A DNA stretch of 64,000 nucleotides from Tetrahymena thermophila SB210 (Eukaryota; Ciliophora; Oligohymenophorea; Hymenostomatida; Tetrahymenidae), in NCBI RefSeq assembly GCF_000189635.1, contig NW_002476322.1, forward strand, positions 620,001-684,000. Direction: 5' to 3'. The position numbers and the translations under genes were made by a program. The notes beneath the pieces are model-generated. The model made no database searches, was not told the origin of the DNA, and saw only the letters and a program-made list of their open reading frames with translations. This document shows, in pieces, positions 13,487 through 26,315 of this stretch (the first letter of the stretch is position 1; each line of letters starts with the position of its first letter).

Positions 13487-16447
13487 ATGGATACCGCAGC
13501 ATCTTAAATCATCTCTTAAGCTCAGATTTAATAGATATTATAAAATAATCCTTACACATAACATTAAGATTTTCGCTTTGCTAATCTAGCTTCATCTTCC
13601 TTTGTGGGCTCATAAAATGAACCTTAATCTCCAGTTGTCGTAGGAAACGGATTTAATAGTTGTAATAGCTTTGCTAAAGGAGGAACCGACCAATTTAAAG
13701 CCTTCTCAAATTTAGGTACTCCTCTTTTTATCAACTAGTAAAATGCCAAAGGAAATTAATTCTAAAAGACGGATTCACTGATCAGTAAATCTAACTAAGA
13801 GACATCTTAGAACTAAGGATTTTAATCCTCTACTAATAGTATTCCTTAATTTAATATTGGTAGTGATAACTAAATACCGTCAAATAACTAAGCAAATAAC
13901 CCCAGCAGTATCAGCAACAATGTAAATATTCCAAATCATAGCTCTGAAAATCCTCGAAACGGAGCCTAAAACACCCTACTATTTAATAGTTCTCTTCCTA
14001 CTTTTGATACAATTGACTCTTCATAGAATTTAAATCCCTAATTAAACTAAAATTTAAGCAATTAATTCTAATAAAATTTAAATTCAATCAATATCAACTA
14101 ACCATTTATTAAGTAGAGCACATCAGGAACTATAAATGGAAATGCTTTAAACTAACTTTAACAGTAGTAGTTGATAAATTTATTAGCTCTGCAAGCTTAA
14201 TAGCCATTATAGCTCCCAGCTTAGTTAAATAGTCTTAATGGCTTAGCTATTAATAGTGGAAAATAAATTATTCCTTCAGGAATTGATAAATATTAGTAAG
14301 AAAATCTAATAAACATGTAATTGCTTGCTAAATAAGGAAATCCTAATTAATTAATTTAAATTCTAAATGCATAGTAAATTTAGTAATAGCAATAACAATA
14401 GCAGCTGCTATAAGCTTAATTATTAGCAAGTTAGCCAGACCTTCTGGCTCATCAACAAAATTTATTGCTGCTCTTACAACAATAAATAAACAATTAAAAT
14501 AATTTTAATTCCATAAATACTAACAATAATATTATTTAACCCTGCCTCGTAGAAGAAGAAGAGTCTGTAGAAGAAGATGAGCTATCAAAAGAAATTCCTG
14601 TTAAAGACGAGCATTTAAGTCATCCAGATGAAAATGAAATAATTTAGTAAGATAATTCCAAATTTCCAAATTAAATACCATAAGGCAGCGGCATAGGATT
14701 AATTACTGCTTTATTAAATGACAAAAACAGAAATCCTAATCGATTTGTAAACACCCTATAGATTCCTTAAATAAATCAATAAATACCTTTCCCATCTTTA
14801 TAGAATATGCGTCATTCCATATCTGAAGCCCGTCAAATTACAAATGATATGAGTGCTGAAGAAAACGAGGATGATGATTCAGAAAATGGTGATGGAGAAG
14901 GAGAAGAGAGCGATATTTAGAGAATTCGTCGCACTCATGAACAATAGAAAAATCTTTTAAAAAGTCTGAATAAAGTATATTCTATGTAAATAAATACACC
15001 AAGGACAAAAGACGGAGAATTCTAATCTCCTGCTACTCCTTAGGAATAAAAAAATGCAAAATTTATTAATCCCCTTTGCCAAGAGTACTAAAAAATTTTA
15101 TACGGAAACCAACCTTGCACTGAGGGAGAGATTAAAATAAGATAAAACTTTTACATTGCTGAATAAAGAAAGCACTTATTAAATCTTCCCTTAGACTACA
15201 AAAGTATATTTTCAGAGAATCTTATTTGCCTCGTGGAATCAATTCATAAAAATTCTATTATTCGTAGGAATCCTCACCTACTATATGGGTCTATTTCAGC
15301 TACTGGTAGACCATAGTCTAATTCATTTTCTTCTTAAGCAACAACTCGTATCTTTGAAACTCCAGGAATGCAACCATAGCTAAAGATCGAAGACCATGCT
15401 TTCCCTAATGAATTTTCCCTCAACGGCGGAAGTAATGGTGGCTTCACACTTAGAAATAAGTTGAAAAAGGTAGAATCAGACAACAACTAAAATAATAACA
15501 ACAGTCTTTTGCTCTCCAACAACCAGAGCTAGTAAGATGATGACGTATCGTCAGACTCTTTTGGTTAGAATATTGATATAAATCAGATGAGAGCCCGCCA
15601 ATTATCTAACATAAGCGGTTTTTCAGCAAATGGTAATTCACCAGTTTAAGTTCGTCATCACAAGTAATCTTTTACAACAAACTTCCCCAACACTCCAGTA
15701 TTGAATTCTTCACCTTCACAGAGTGCAACAAATGTTTAAGAAAGAACTCTATTAAATCTTTACTCCTCAAATTATACAAAGGACAAAGATAGAAGTAGAT
15801 AGTTTGCAACAGCTAAAAATACTTAAGGAAATAGATCTAGAGCAAACACAGAAACTTCATTTGGAAATCCCTAATCTCCTACAGCAAATAATGCTTTAAG
15901 CCCAGGAGGTGTTTAAAAAAGGTCAAAATATCATAACTTAACCAAATTGTTTATGTACTTTTTGCTTTCTCTGTTTTAGGCAGAGAATATGGAAAGACTT
16001 GGAGTACCTGAGCATATTTAATAAGAGCTCATAAAATGTGTTTAAAATGTAAAAAAAACTGCTAAAAAGAAAATAAAAAATAAAAACTTATAAAAAACAG
16101 ACTTTTTTAATCATACTCACTATAATGCTCTTTTCTTGCATCTCAACAAAAACTCCTTGCGTGAACTTTAAAAGAAGGAAAAAGACATTTAAGTTCATAA
16201 GCAATGTTATGGATTAGATCTGACAGATATTGACATCTAAAGGTTAGAATATGTAAATATCCTAAAGAAATTTGCTTATGAAATAGTGACAAACACATTA
16301 GAAGCACCTAATGAAGCTGAATGTGTTAATAACCCTAGAAATGAATACATGCTCAAAGCTCTGAGTGGTATTCGTTAGCTTGCTTAAGGAAACGTGATCT
16401 TCAGATTTTAGCAAGTTTATGGAACTTAATCTCCATCGGATGACTGA
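13487..16447 (+). CDS. Large Gln/Asn/Ser-rich protein of unknown function
   Basis: One uninterrupted table-6 frame of 986 aa from ATG to TGA. The first third is Gln/Asn/Ser-rich and prion-like, with dense TAA/TAG glutamines near 14140-14470. An acidic stretch (EEEESVEEDE) follows near 14550, then another near 14860-14920 (ENEDDDSENGDGEGEE). Ser/Thr/Pro-rich text runs up to about 15900. The C-terminal 170 residues (from about 15970) are more ordered and charged, with a Lys-rich segment KKTAKKKIKNK, a likely helical stretch LRELQKKEKDI and the block DLTDIDIQRLEYVNILKKF; this is probably the folded functional part. No signal peptide, convincing TM or known domain. Its size and composition would suit a scaffold or regulatory protein, but that is only a guess. 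An intron near 15920-15980 was considered but would break the frame. Confidence 0.8.
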
Positions 16448-19400
16448 AAATAATTAGATATTTCAAGCTTATAGTAATTTAAATGCAATTTTAAAATGAA
16501 TTATTTCATTAATCAATCTTCAAAAAATACACTAACTTACTTGGTTAAAAAGAGAAATTTAGCATTATATATATATAAAACAAACTTACCTTACATTTTC
16601 TTTCACTTTAAAAATATCTTAATACCAATTGATTCAAGATCTAACAAATTGAATAAAAAATTCTTTATAAAGTTGATTAAGTATAATTTTATTAAAATAA
16701 TAATATATTTTCCAGCCAATGAACAACCAACCAACCAATCAACCAACAAAAACTAAACTAACCATAAATCGAAAAGTCTATGCAAATAAATAATTAATAA
16801 TCTTCCTTACAAAAAATAATTAGAATATATAAAAATTAATTAAAATATGTATCTTAATCTCAATAATTAATAAAAATAAATAAATAAATCCCCTTTAGTA
16901 TTTATTATATATTAATATATATAATTAATTTCATCATTCATACTAAATTTACTTTAATTAAAAAAATAATTAACTTTTCAAAAATACCTCTTACATAAAC
17001 TCTTACTTACATACAATTACATCCAAGGCCATCAAATATGCTGGTTCTTAACTAAAATAAATAAAAATTCTCTTTTGCTCTTTTCTTACATTACAATTAA
17101 TTTATTCCTTTATTTTTTAGATGATGATCATTTAAAATAAAATTTTTTCATCATTAATACTAGTAATTGCTTTACTTTTTAATTGATAAATAATTAGCGA
17201 ACTCAGATATTTAAATATTGACTTATTTTCCTATTCTACCAATATTTAAATAAGAAAACAAGAATATATTCATATAAATCAGCAAATAAAAATCAAATTC
17301 AATTTTTTTTTTTGTATTATCCCCATAAAATTTATCATTTAATGAACAGACATTGAAAAAATATTTATTATTGAAATATAATTTTTTTATAGAAATAAAA
17401 TTGTCCAACTAACTGATATAAAAAAACTTGCTCTCAAATCTTACGATGATAAAAGAAGAAGCAAAAGTAAAAAATTAATTTGTGAAATGCTATAAAATAA
17501 TATGTAAATCTCTTAATAAAGTTTTTATTTGATTTTTTTCGTAGGTAATATTAAAAAATATAACAATTATGTGGTTTTGTTTGTTTAATGACGTTTATGA
17601 TCAGCTCTCTATTCTCAGCTTTTGAAGGAAGTTAATGAATAAATGACAAAAAATAATTAATACTTAAAAGATATATAATTTAGTTTATTAATAAATTTCA
17701 GTATAACAGGAAGCAAATCAATTTCATTATATATAACAATCAATCTATTTATTTATCTAAGTATCTATCTATCTTGAGGCAAATCAATAAATTAATTGTA
17801 TGAATTCTATTTGTATGACATAGATAGAGTTGTACTCTTAATAGTAGAAAAAACTATTAACCTCATTTAATCAGTGTAATTAATCTGCTTAATTAAGGTG
17901 ATTCAATTAAAGCTAGACGAATTCGGCTAATAATAAACTCAATTCAAATAATTTAATACCACACATTACTCTAATTCAAAAAGAGGGAATTAATTTGAGA
18001 TTACCCCCACTCATTTTCAATCAATTAAGTGCATTTTATATGTCTTATTGATGCTTCTACTTATTATATATAAGACTAAAAGCACCATTACTACCCTAAA
18101 TGCATCACTTTTCAGATTCCGAATTTACCAATATACCTAGATTCTCAACAAAAATACACAAAACAAAAAAAATTATCTAATTTATTTAGCTATATTTCAA
18201 AAAAAAATAATTCTTCTCATTGACAAACAACTTTATGTATCAAAAAACAAATAATTCTTTTATAGACCTAGCTTTAATATCAAATACTATTTTTGCGGCA
18301 AAAATTAATTTTTTGTTCAAGCAAGACTCCTTTTGTTTAAAATTTACCTTAAAAACATTAAAACATGGAAATTTTTTTTAAAATAAAAATTAATAAATTT
18401 TTATCTCAAAGTATCAATATAATTTACAAAAGTAATAATTAGTTAAAGATAATTTGTTTCTAAATTGAGTGTGAAAAGAAGAGTTGTATTTATCAGTATA
18501 TTCTAATATCAAATACTTATTTTCTTAATTTTGTAAATAAAGTAATAATTTAACTTTTATCCATATACTTTGATTGATAATAGATAAACTTAGTTTTTCA
18601 AATCAAATTTTTAATGCTACTTATATAATTTTGAATAAGACTTTTCTGATTTTAATTTTGTCTTTAGTAAAGACACCAATTACTTCATTAATTTTATAAA
18701 CTAGCCAAAATATTTTAAATACAAATCTTAATTTTGCATTTACATTTACTGTTCAAAACTAAAGGAAAATAAATTACAAATATAACTATATTTTATTAAA
18801 AGTGGATGTATTATAATTTATATCTGTAACATTCATTAGTTTAATTTTAGTTAAATTTTATTTTATTTTTAAAAATGTAAACAACCAAATAAAACAAAAA
18901 AACTCTATACTTTAAACTAAATTAATAACAAAATGCCAATCGTAGATTTAGAAACTGTTAATTTATGTATAAATTTAATTGCTGCTGATTAGTAGATTGA
19001 AGCACGTCTATGAAATAAATAGAAAGCATGTATGTATTTTACTCTATTATATTGAACGCTAAGATGAAGATAAAGATATATTTCAATTTCAAGAGCCTAA
19101 TTTAAATTAAAAAACAAATTTTTATCAAGTATTTCAAGAAAAGTTTTATGGCTAAAAAGTTTTAGTAAACTGAATATTTATTATTTTACCTATTTAACAA
19201 AACTGGGATTTTATATGGTAAATATGATTGATAATTTGAATTCTTATGTCAAAGTTAAAATATTGCTATTTTTATATCTAAAAATTGCAATTTTTGAAAT
19301 AATTAATTGAATATAAAAATTATAAAAAAACAATTTTAAAAATTTAATTTAAATTATTTGCATAATTTAATTATGCTAAAAAAACAATCTTCATAAAATA

Positions 19401-19956
19401 TTTCAATTTAAATAATTTAAGTTTTGAAAATAAATATCTAATATTAAAATTTAATTGAATTGTTTAATTTATTTTCAACAGTTTTTATTTTTATCTTTTG
19501 TTTAAATTTTTTAAATTTTCAACTGCTATATAAATTTATTTAATTTAAAAATTTTTATTTAAGTTTAAATCTATTTATTTATAGCTTATGAAAAGGATAG
19601 AATGTTTCAGTTGAAATTAAAAATAATATTATTTTAACTTAAATAAATAACCTTTGAATTAAGATAAATAAGAATTTGAATTTCAAATTATTTTAACTGA
19701 ACTAAAAAATTTAATCTGTGATATAAGATTTAAGTATATAATTTTTGCATTAATGTAAAGAATATAAAATTTTTTACTATAAAAATATAGATAGATATAT
19801 TTGAAATTGGATAAAATTGAAATATAAATTTATTATAATTAATTAGTAGTAGCTCTAGGATATTTATTTATTATTGATAATTTTTACTTGTTTAACTATT
19901 TTGGTAACTCAATTTTTATTTGTATCTTTACAATTTTTCAAAATTTTATATTAAAC
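16448..19956. other. Long AT-rich intergenic region with simple repeats
   Basis: About 3.5 kb between converging genes. It holds a (CCAA)n run near 16718-16750 and a TATC-type run near 17745-17775. Short protein-like frames around 18933-19175 could be a gene relic, but I could not join them. Nothing else was recognised. Confidence 0.5.
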
Positions 19957-20802
19957 TCAATATGGAATAAATAAATCATAAAGGCGCGACATAGGACGCT
20001 CTAACTTTAAATACTCCTTATTTAGCATGTATTCTGGATTAATCAAATTACTGTCTTTTTACAAAATAAGATTTTACTGCTTTTCAATAGGATTTTCATT
20101 CAATTTGGAAATATTGTGTAAATGGGTGAACATCTTTTTCCAAGATGAAGTTCCCCAATTAACAGAAATCATAAGAGCTGTGCTTTCAATGTGGATTTGA
20201 CCTTTGTGGTCTTCTATCTAAGCAGTAATGTAGACTTTTCTTCCATCTATTTTAGAAACTTCTAGCTTAATAATATATTCTTCTCCTACTTTTACTGGTT
20301 TTTTGTAATTTATATTTAAATTAGCTGTTGCGCAAGGTTTCAAGTCATTTGACAGAGTTCCCAATTATCCATAGAGATTATCAATAATTGTTGCCAAGAA
20401 TCCTCCATGAACTATATCCATATGTCCTTGCAATGAAGAACTTGCTGTGAAAACACAAGACATTTTACAATATTTCAGCTTTTCTTCAACTGTTTATTGG
20501 CTATCTTCTTTAAAAATGTTTTCTAAAAACTCTTCTGGGAAGAATATCTTATAGTGGAGTAACCCATTGCTCTCCTTTAAAATGAGTTTTTCTAAGAAGT
20601 GATCTTTATTCCAAAAATTTAAGTAGCTATCATAAATCTTAGGATAGATAAATTTGTGTTCGTTTAAATACTCCCTAAATTAAGATGTTTTAGCATCAAT
20701 TGCTTCCATTAAATTAACTTTTTTGTTAGAGTATATCTACTAAAATCCTATTCCTGAAAGGAAAACTAAAGAATATTTTGCGAAGCTTTTTATTCCTTGC
20801 AT
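19957..20802 (-). CDS. Hotdog-fold (4HBT) acyl-CoA thioesterase-like protein
   Basis: Single exon, 281 aa on the minus strand, with a few Gln from TAA/TAG. Residues 1-25 are hydrophobic or weakly amphipathic and could be a membrane anchor or organelle-targeting segment. The hotdog core spans about 105-225. It includes GHMDIVHGGFLATIIDN, where H132-G133-G134 and D141 match the catalytic HGG...D/E signature of the 4HBT superfamily (THEM4/PaaI type). It continues with TANLNINYKKPVKVGEEY and the strand pair EVSKIDGRKVYITAQI, followed by a C-terminal extension of about 55 residues. Expected activity is hydrolysis of acyl-CoA thioesters; the actual substrate cannot be told. It converges on the gene to its left and diverges from the acetyltransferase gene to its right. 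Confidence 0.88.
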
Positions 20803-22330
20803 TTTTAAAATCTACTAACTTTATATTTAATTTTAATATTTCTATTTTTTACCTTTTTTTTGTTATTTTTATTAATTAATAATTTATATCCTACTTGATT
20901 CACAACTTTTTTACTTTTTAATTCATTCAAAGTTATAAATGTATATTAAACTGATCACTATTAGAGCTGAAAAAAAATATTCTTTCATCTTTCTATTATT
21001 TCTTTCTAATTAGAAAGGATTTATCATAAGAAATCTGCCTAAAAATCTATATTTAAGTTTTTCTTTTTTAATAATTATTGCGTATTTCTTTCATTTAATT
21101 CCCATATTTTTGACTCATTCCTAAAGTAAATTAATTAATTTATTTGATGAAGTCTTTATTTGCTATGATTTTGAGTATTAAATTCCTGATTGAGTCATCT
21201 TAGCACTTAATTCATCATCTTATTTATTTACTTGTAAAGCTTTTAAAGTTAGTTTGCAACTCAAATTTACATAATAGTTAAGTAAAATAAAATTTATTTC
21301 TATTTTAATAATTGCTTTTTACATTTGATGGATTTTTTAAAGAACAATTATCACAAAAGTATTATTTCAAAGCATTAAAATATATAATATACCAAATCAG
21401 TAAAATATTAAAATATTTTTTATTTGATTATACTTAAATACTCTAATTAATTTAAAGAAATCATAAATTTTTTAAATAATTAATAATTTGAATAACCATA
21501 AATTAAAAATTAATTTAATTTAATTTTTATTTAATATTCAACAAAATTTATTAAATTTTAAATTAATTTGAAAAAATATTAAAAACCAATATTTTCAACT
21601 AAAAATACTGTATATTTAAATTTTTATTTGTGTGCAATATTTTTATCTAAATATAGTACTTCAAGTGCTATCTAATAATATATAGTTTCATTTTAATTTT
21701 ACCTTGTATGATATTCATAGAGGTATAAATTAATTCATTCTTATTCTATATTTTTTTCTTTATTAAACAATATCTATTAAATTAAATTTGTTTTGCATAA
21801 AAAAAAATATATTATAAAAATATAATTTAATAAATTATCTTATTTAAACAAAAAAAAGTAAAGAATTAAATTAGGTTTTCTTATTATTGTATCTTTTTAA
21901 TTTAAATTTAGTTCTTAAAAAAATGACTAACTCAATCAATATATAATTTTTATGATTTTAATAAATTTTGATTTGAGTTAATGCGTAAGTTGACTGAATT
22001 TATGCTTATTACAAATTTTGCTTGATTTTTACTTCAGTGCATCTAAATTAATTTAGATAACAGATAGATTAATTAAAAAGTTTTAGGATCAGTTTCTTAA
22101 ACTTTGTGACTGGTTAAAAAAATGAGAAATAATTAATATTTTTAATAAGCATAGGATTGAGAGAATATAAATCAAAAACTTATTAAAAAGAAAGTAATTT
22201 TGTTATATAAAAGGTAGAGATCAATAATAAATATTTAGTTTTTTACCATATAATAATATAATACTTTTTCAAAATTTAATCAATTAATTAGAGTTAAAAT
22301 ATTCTTTTGTAAAAATACAAAGGTTAATTA
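20803..22330. other. AT-rich divergent intergenic region
   Basis: Shared upstream region of the thioesterase (-) and acetyltransferase (+) genes, about 1.5 kb. No coding pattern or definable regulatory site was seen. Confidence 0.6.
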
Positions 22331-23224
22331 ATGAGTGACTTGTTTATTTAAAAAAGTAAAAATAAAAACAAAACTATATCTAAGAAATATAAAAATAAGG
22401 CTAAGGGTAAAAATCTATTATAAAAAGAGTAAAAAAATAAGATACTTCAGCAAAAAACAACTGAAAATCAGCAATAGTTATTTGATTAAATAACATTTTA
22501 GCCTTTTAAGCAAGAATATTATGAAGAAACAATAGATTTGTTAACTGATATTTTTGTAAATTAAGAACCCGTTTGTAAATCAACAAATATTAGCTTTCAA
22601 GATTTGAGACAGTTTATAGAGCAAATTGTTAAAATTGGATCAAATTTATCTAGTATAGCAATATAAAAGTATAAAGATTAAGATGGAAATATTTGTAGCA
22701 AAGTGATTTCAGCAATAATTTCTTGTGATTAAGCAGATCTTAACATGTATGAATAACAAATAGCATCAACCACAGTGCCATAAATCTAATTTATTCTTAA
22801 TTTATTCTAAATCACTGAAATAAAGCTTAGTGAGCTATTAGGGATCAACTTAGGTAATATTAAAAAAGGAGAAATTATTCATTAAGTAGTACTTGGTACC
22901 CATAAAAATTTTTAAGGCATGGGAGTAGGGTTCTACTTATCATTACATAATGCTCAAATTGTAAAGTAACACGGGTTTCAAAACGCTGTGATGGAACTAA
23001 CTTCAAGCTTAAGTTTAAAGATTTGTAAGCTTCTGAATATAGGAAAAGTAATTTATAGTGTTAAGTACACAGAAATCAGGGAAGATGATAAATTTAAAGA
23101 AGGATTTTAATAAATAGAAGATAGATTATTAGACGAATAGATTTCTATTTATTTTATTGATACTTCTGATTTTGTGATTAAAAATTACGAACAGTACATA
23201 AAGAGTCTCAAGTTTATTTTTTGA
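22331..23224 (+). CDS. GNAT-like N-acetyltransferase
   Basis: Single exon, 297 aa, ATG to TGA. The first 50 residues are Lys/Gln-rich and probably disordered. The rest fits the GNAT fold: an early helix region YYEETIDLLTDIFVNQEP, strands KVISAIISCD, then IIHQVVLGTHKNFQGMGVGFYLSLH. There Q195-G-M-G-V-G200 matches the Q/R-x-x-G-x-G/A acetyl-CoA pyrophosphate loop of motif A and is followed by a helix. The later GFQNAVMELTSSLSLKICKLLNIGKV matches the usual end of the fold, where a family member climbs back to its substrate pocket. The acceptor substrate is unknown. The Asn/Gln-rich insert before the motif and the basic N-terminus are unlike bacterial members. The start is the first ATG after an AT-rich leader. 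Confidence 0.75.
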
Positions 23225-24221
23225 TAAATGTTGTTAATTCAATAAATCTATAAATCTATTTATCTCTCAATTTATATATTTATCTAACTAGATAATTCAT
23301 TATATGGATTTAAAAATCTTAACTTTATCAAATCTTAAATAATCAAAGCAAAGCAAGCTTCTAAAGCAATTGATTTTTGCTTGATAGTACCAATTACAAC
23401 ATATTATGTTTTAAGTAATATTAAATGAAAGTTTTTTAATTTCATATGTTATAACTTTAGTATTCTATATTACCATTTACAGTTAATATTATTTTTTTAT
23501 AATAATAATAACACAAAATTATTCATAAGAGACTCTATTAATTAAAATTATTTTCATTTAAAATCAATATTTCTTTTAAACCAAAATCTTAATCTGCATT
23601 ATGCAAAACGATTTAAGCCTTTAAAAATAAATTAATTACTTTAAAAATTTAGATTTTTGATTTTTAATCTTTAAAATTATTTAATAGCTCTTTACAGTAT
23701 TATTTACTTATTTTGAATTATTTCAAATAAAATAATTCATTAAAATAATAATTTGTAAAACTAATTAACTATAAGTTAAAAAATAAATTAACAGTAAATT
23801 TATATTCCATAATTAAAAATTTAAAAAAAATTAATTTAATAAATAATAAGTAAAACTAATTAACTATAAGTTAAAAAATAAATTAACAGTAAATTTATAT
23901 TCCATAATTAAAAATTAAAAAAAATTAATTTAATAAATAATAAGTAAAACTATTTTTCTTAAGTTTTTCCTTTAATATTAAAGTCAAAAATGAAATTTAT
24001 TTATAATTTAATAACAATTTATTTTTATGGGTTATCTTTACAACATTTGAATATTTTTTTTATATGATAAACTTGTTAAATTATGATTTTATTAAGAATC
24101 TTTACAAGAATTTATAATAAAATAAATAAATTACATTACATTATATTTTGGTTACTTATTGCTAAATTTTTCTTTGATTTACTAATTTACTGTTTTTATT
24201 TGATAAAATAATTATTTATTT
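23225..24221. other. AT-rich intergenic region with a tandem repeat
   Basis: Gap between converging genes. It holds the 95-bp tandem repeat listed separately and no coding pattern. Confidence 0.6.
23755..23952. repeat. 95-bp tandem duplication, about 2.1 copies
   Basis: Copy 1 is 23755-23849 (95 bp) and copy 2 is 23850-23943 (94 bp, one A/T fewer in a homopolymer). The first 9 bases of a third copy follow. Each copy starts GTAAAACTAATTAACTATAA. The copies are otherwise nearly identical, so the duplication is recent or homogenised. Confidence 0.95.
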
Positions 24222-25160
24222 TCATTTTTTTTGCATGATGATAGAATAATTTCCTCCTATAATCATAACAGCTCCTACAACACTCAAAAGACTAATTTCT
24301 TTTGAGAATACTACTATATCTACCAAAAAACTCATAACTACTTAGCTATAAGTGATAGGAACAACTTCTGAAGTCTTACCTAATTAAAGTGCTCTATTGT
24401 AAATAAGCTGAGCTAAGAAATTTAAAATTGAAAGAGCAAAAATCCATCCAAACTTCTCAATTGTGTAGACATTTGGGTTGAATTCATCTCTGATAACCAT
24501 TAAAGTGCTGTTAAAGAGGATACCTGCAATGTAAACATATTGTATAACTGCTAAAACACTGATTTACTTTCCAATTGATTTGATAACAAGATTAGTCAAA
24601 CTTTCAAATAAAGCAAACACTGCACAAATGATTAAACCTGCAACGCTTAATTCAGCTGCTGATTCACTCAATCCAATTGCTTCCATCAAAAATGGTGGCT
24701 TTACTATAAGAAGGATACCTGCAAAGCTGACTAATATAGAAATGATGATTTATTTTTATAAGGATTCCTTGAGAATTACACTTGCTAATAATGTTGTTAC
24801 TATAGGAGTGGTTAAAAAGATAGCCATAGCATCACTTAAGTTCATCATACTAATGGCTTGATAGTAGCAAAAGTGAGCAAGAGTACCAAAAAGAATTCTG
24901 AACATAATCATAAAGTGGAGCTTATTAGTGGTAGCATAAGTAGGAGTGTTGGATACCTTTAGTAGAGCTAGATTAGCAAAGAAGCAAATAATAGATCTAA
25001 AGAATAGAATTTCACAAGGAGGGATGTCTCTAAGTTTCTTAATTGCCATACCAACTGATACGTAAAAGATGGAGGAAAAAATAGTGTAAATAGATGGGGC
25101 TCTTTTGTTTTTCTCAAAAACCTCCATTTAACGAGTAATAAATTTGTATAGGCAATCCAT
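24222..25160 (-). CDS. EamA / drug-metabolite transporter (DMT) family membrane protein
   Basis: Single exon, 312 aa on the minus strand. I use the ATG at 25160; a second in-frame ATG lies at 25127, just after MDCLYKFITRQ. About ten hydrophobic segments occur in the two-repeat EamA arrangement: SIYTIFSSIFYVSVGMAI, then PPCEILFFRSIICFFANLAL (the typical first-loop and TM2 region), HFMIMFRILFGTLAHFCYYQ, DAMAIFLTTPIVTTLLASVI followed by KESL, a second repeat beginning near AGLIICAVFALFE, and a C-terminal RALQLGKTSEVVPITYSQVV segment ending with LLSVVGAVMIIGGNY. It resembles the SLC35G-type subgroup. It would move a small solute or nucleotide-sugar-like metabolite across a membrane; the substrate cannot be predicted. 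Length is normal for the family. Confidence 0.88.
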
Positions 25161-26315
25161 TGTACTGTAATTAAAACTAAATTTCTTATTAATAAATTAT
25201 CTTCTACTTTAATATATTTTGATGAATCTTTTATATTTTCCTATCTAATAATTTTAAAAGTATTATTTAATATTTTTTTATTTATTTACTTATTATATTT
25301 ATTTATATTACACTACAAAAATACAGGTATTAAATATATCAATAAATTTTGGTTTTTAAATTTTTACTAAACTCAATAAGCAATATCTATCTATCTCTCG
25401 CTTTCTGTCTACTATCTATAAATCACTATATTAAATATATTCCTAAAATCGACTGACCTAAGAGTTAATTAGATACTTACAAAGCTAATATGGATTTGTT
25501 TTTTTATAAATTATTTATTATTATTTATAAACTGGCTATATTTCTTACTTTTCATATTCAACTTTCAGAATTCAAGCAAGGCTAGCTTATATACTTGAGG
25601 ATTTTTCTCATTTAAAAAATATTTTGCAGATATAAAGGCAATTATAACCAGAGAATACACACAAAATAATAATGAAATACAATTTTTTTAGAAATATTTT
25701 TAGGATAACAAGTAACAGATTTATTTAATTGGATTTAAAACATATTTAATTGTTTTTTAATTTAGATATTAATTAAATTTCTGAAAAAAATGATAACCTA
25801 TTTGTAACTTAAATATACAATACTTTAAGTTCAAAATTGCTTTTAATCTCTTTTTTTATTGAAGAGTTTTCGTATTTATACACACTAAATATATTGCAAT
25901 AAGTACTAATTTTTTTTAGTATTAGATAAACTTTTAGTTTAATTTAAATTATAAGAACAAATTGATAAACGCGTTATATTTAAGTGTATACAGATTGTAT
26001 ATTTAGCTAAATATCATTTGTGAATAGAATGCTTAAAAATAAAAAAAATAGGAATTATAAATTCGTTAAGAACCTATGTTCTAATGACATTATTTTAAAT
26101 ACGTAAAAAAATAAATTTTGATAAACATTCTTACGGACAAAACTAAACTAAATAAACACACTATGATGCTAAATATAGAACTAAAGAAAGTAATAATGAT
26201 ATATTTATTTATTTATGCCAGTGAAAATTAATTAAATTTAATATTCGCATTTTGCTTTCAGATAATTTATTTATTAACTAATTTAATTTAATTTTAGTCA
26301 TTTCTTGTTTTCTTC
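25161..26315. other. AT-rich intergenic region
   Basis: About 1.15 kb between two minus-strand genes, with a short TATC/TCTA-rich run near 25385-25430. No coding pattern. Confidence 0.55.

Noticed and set aside
16496-16756. Plus-strand frame of 86 codons just after the Gln-rich gene
   Set aside because: AT-driven composition (Ile/Lys/Asn/Tyr/Phe), no table-6 stop where a gene would end, and it runs into a simple repeat.
18933-19175. Short ATG frame (MPIVDLETVNLCINLIAADQQ) and a following Gln/Asp-rich frame
   Set aside because: The text looks slightly coding, but the first frame ends after 26 codons and no splice joins it cleanly to the second. It may be a relic; not enough to call a gene.
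24580-24861. Standard-code plus-strand frame of 93 codons
   Set aside because: Antisense to the EamA transporter gene; the minus-strand reading has clear membrane-segment periodicity and family motifs.
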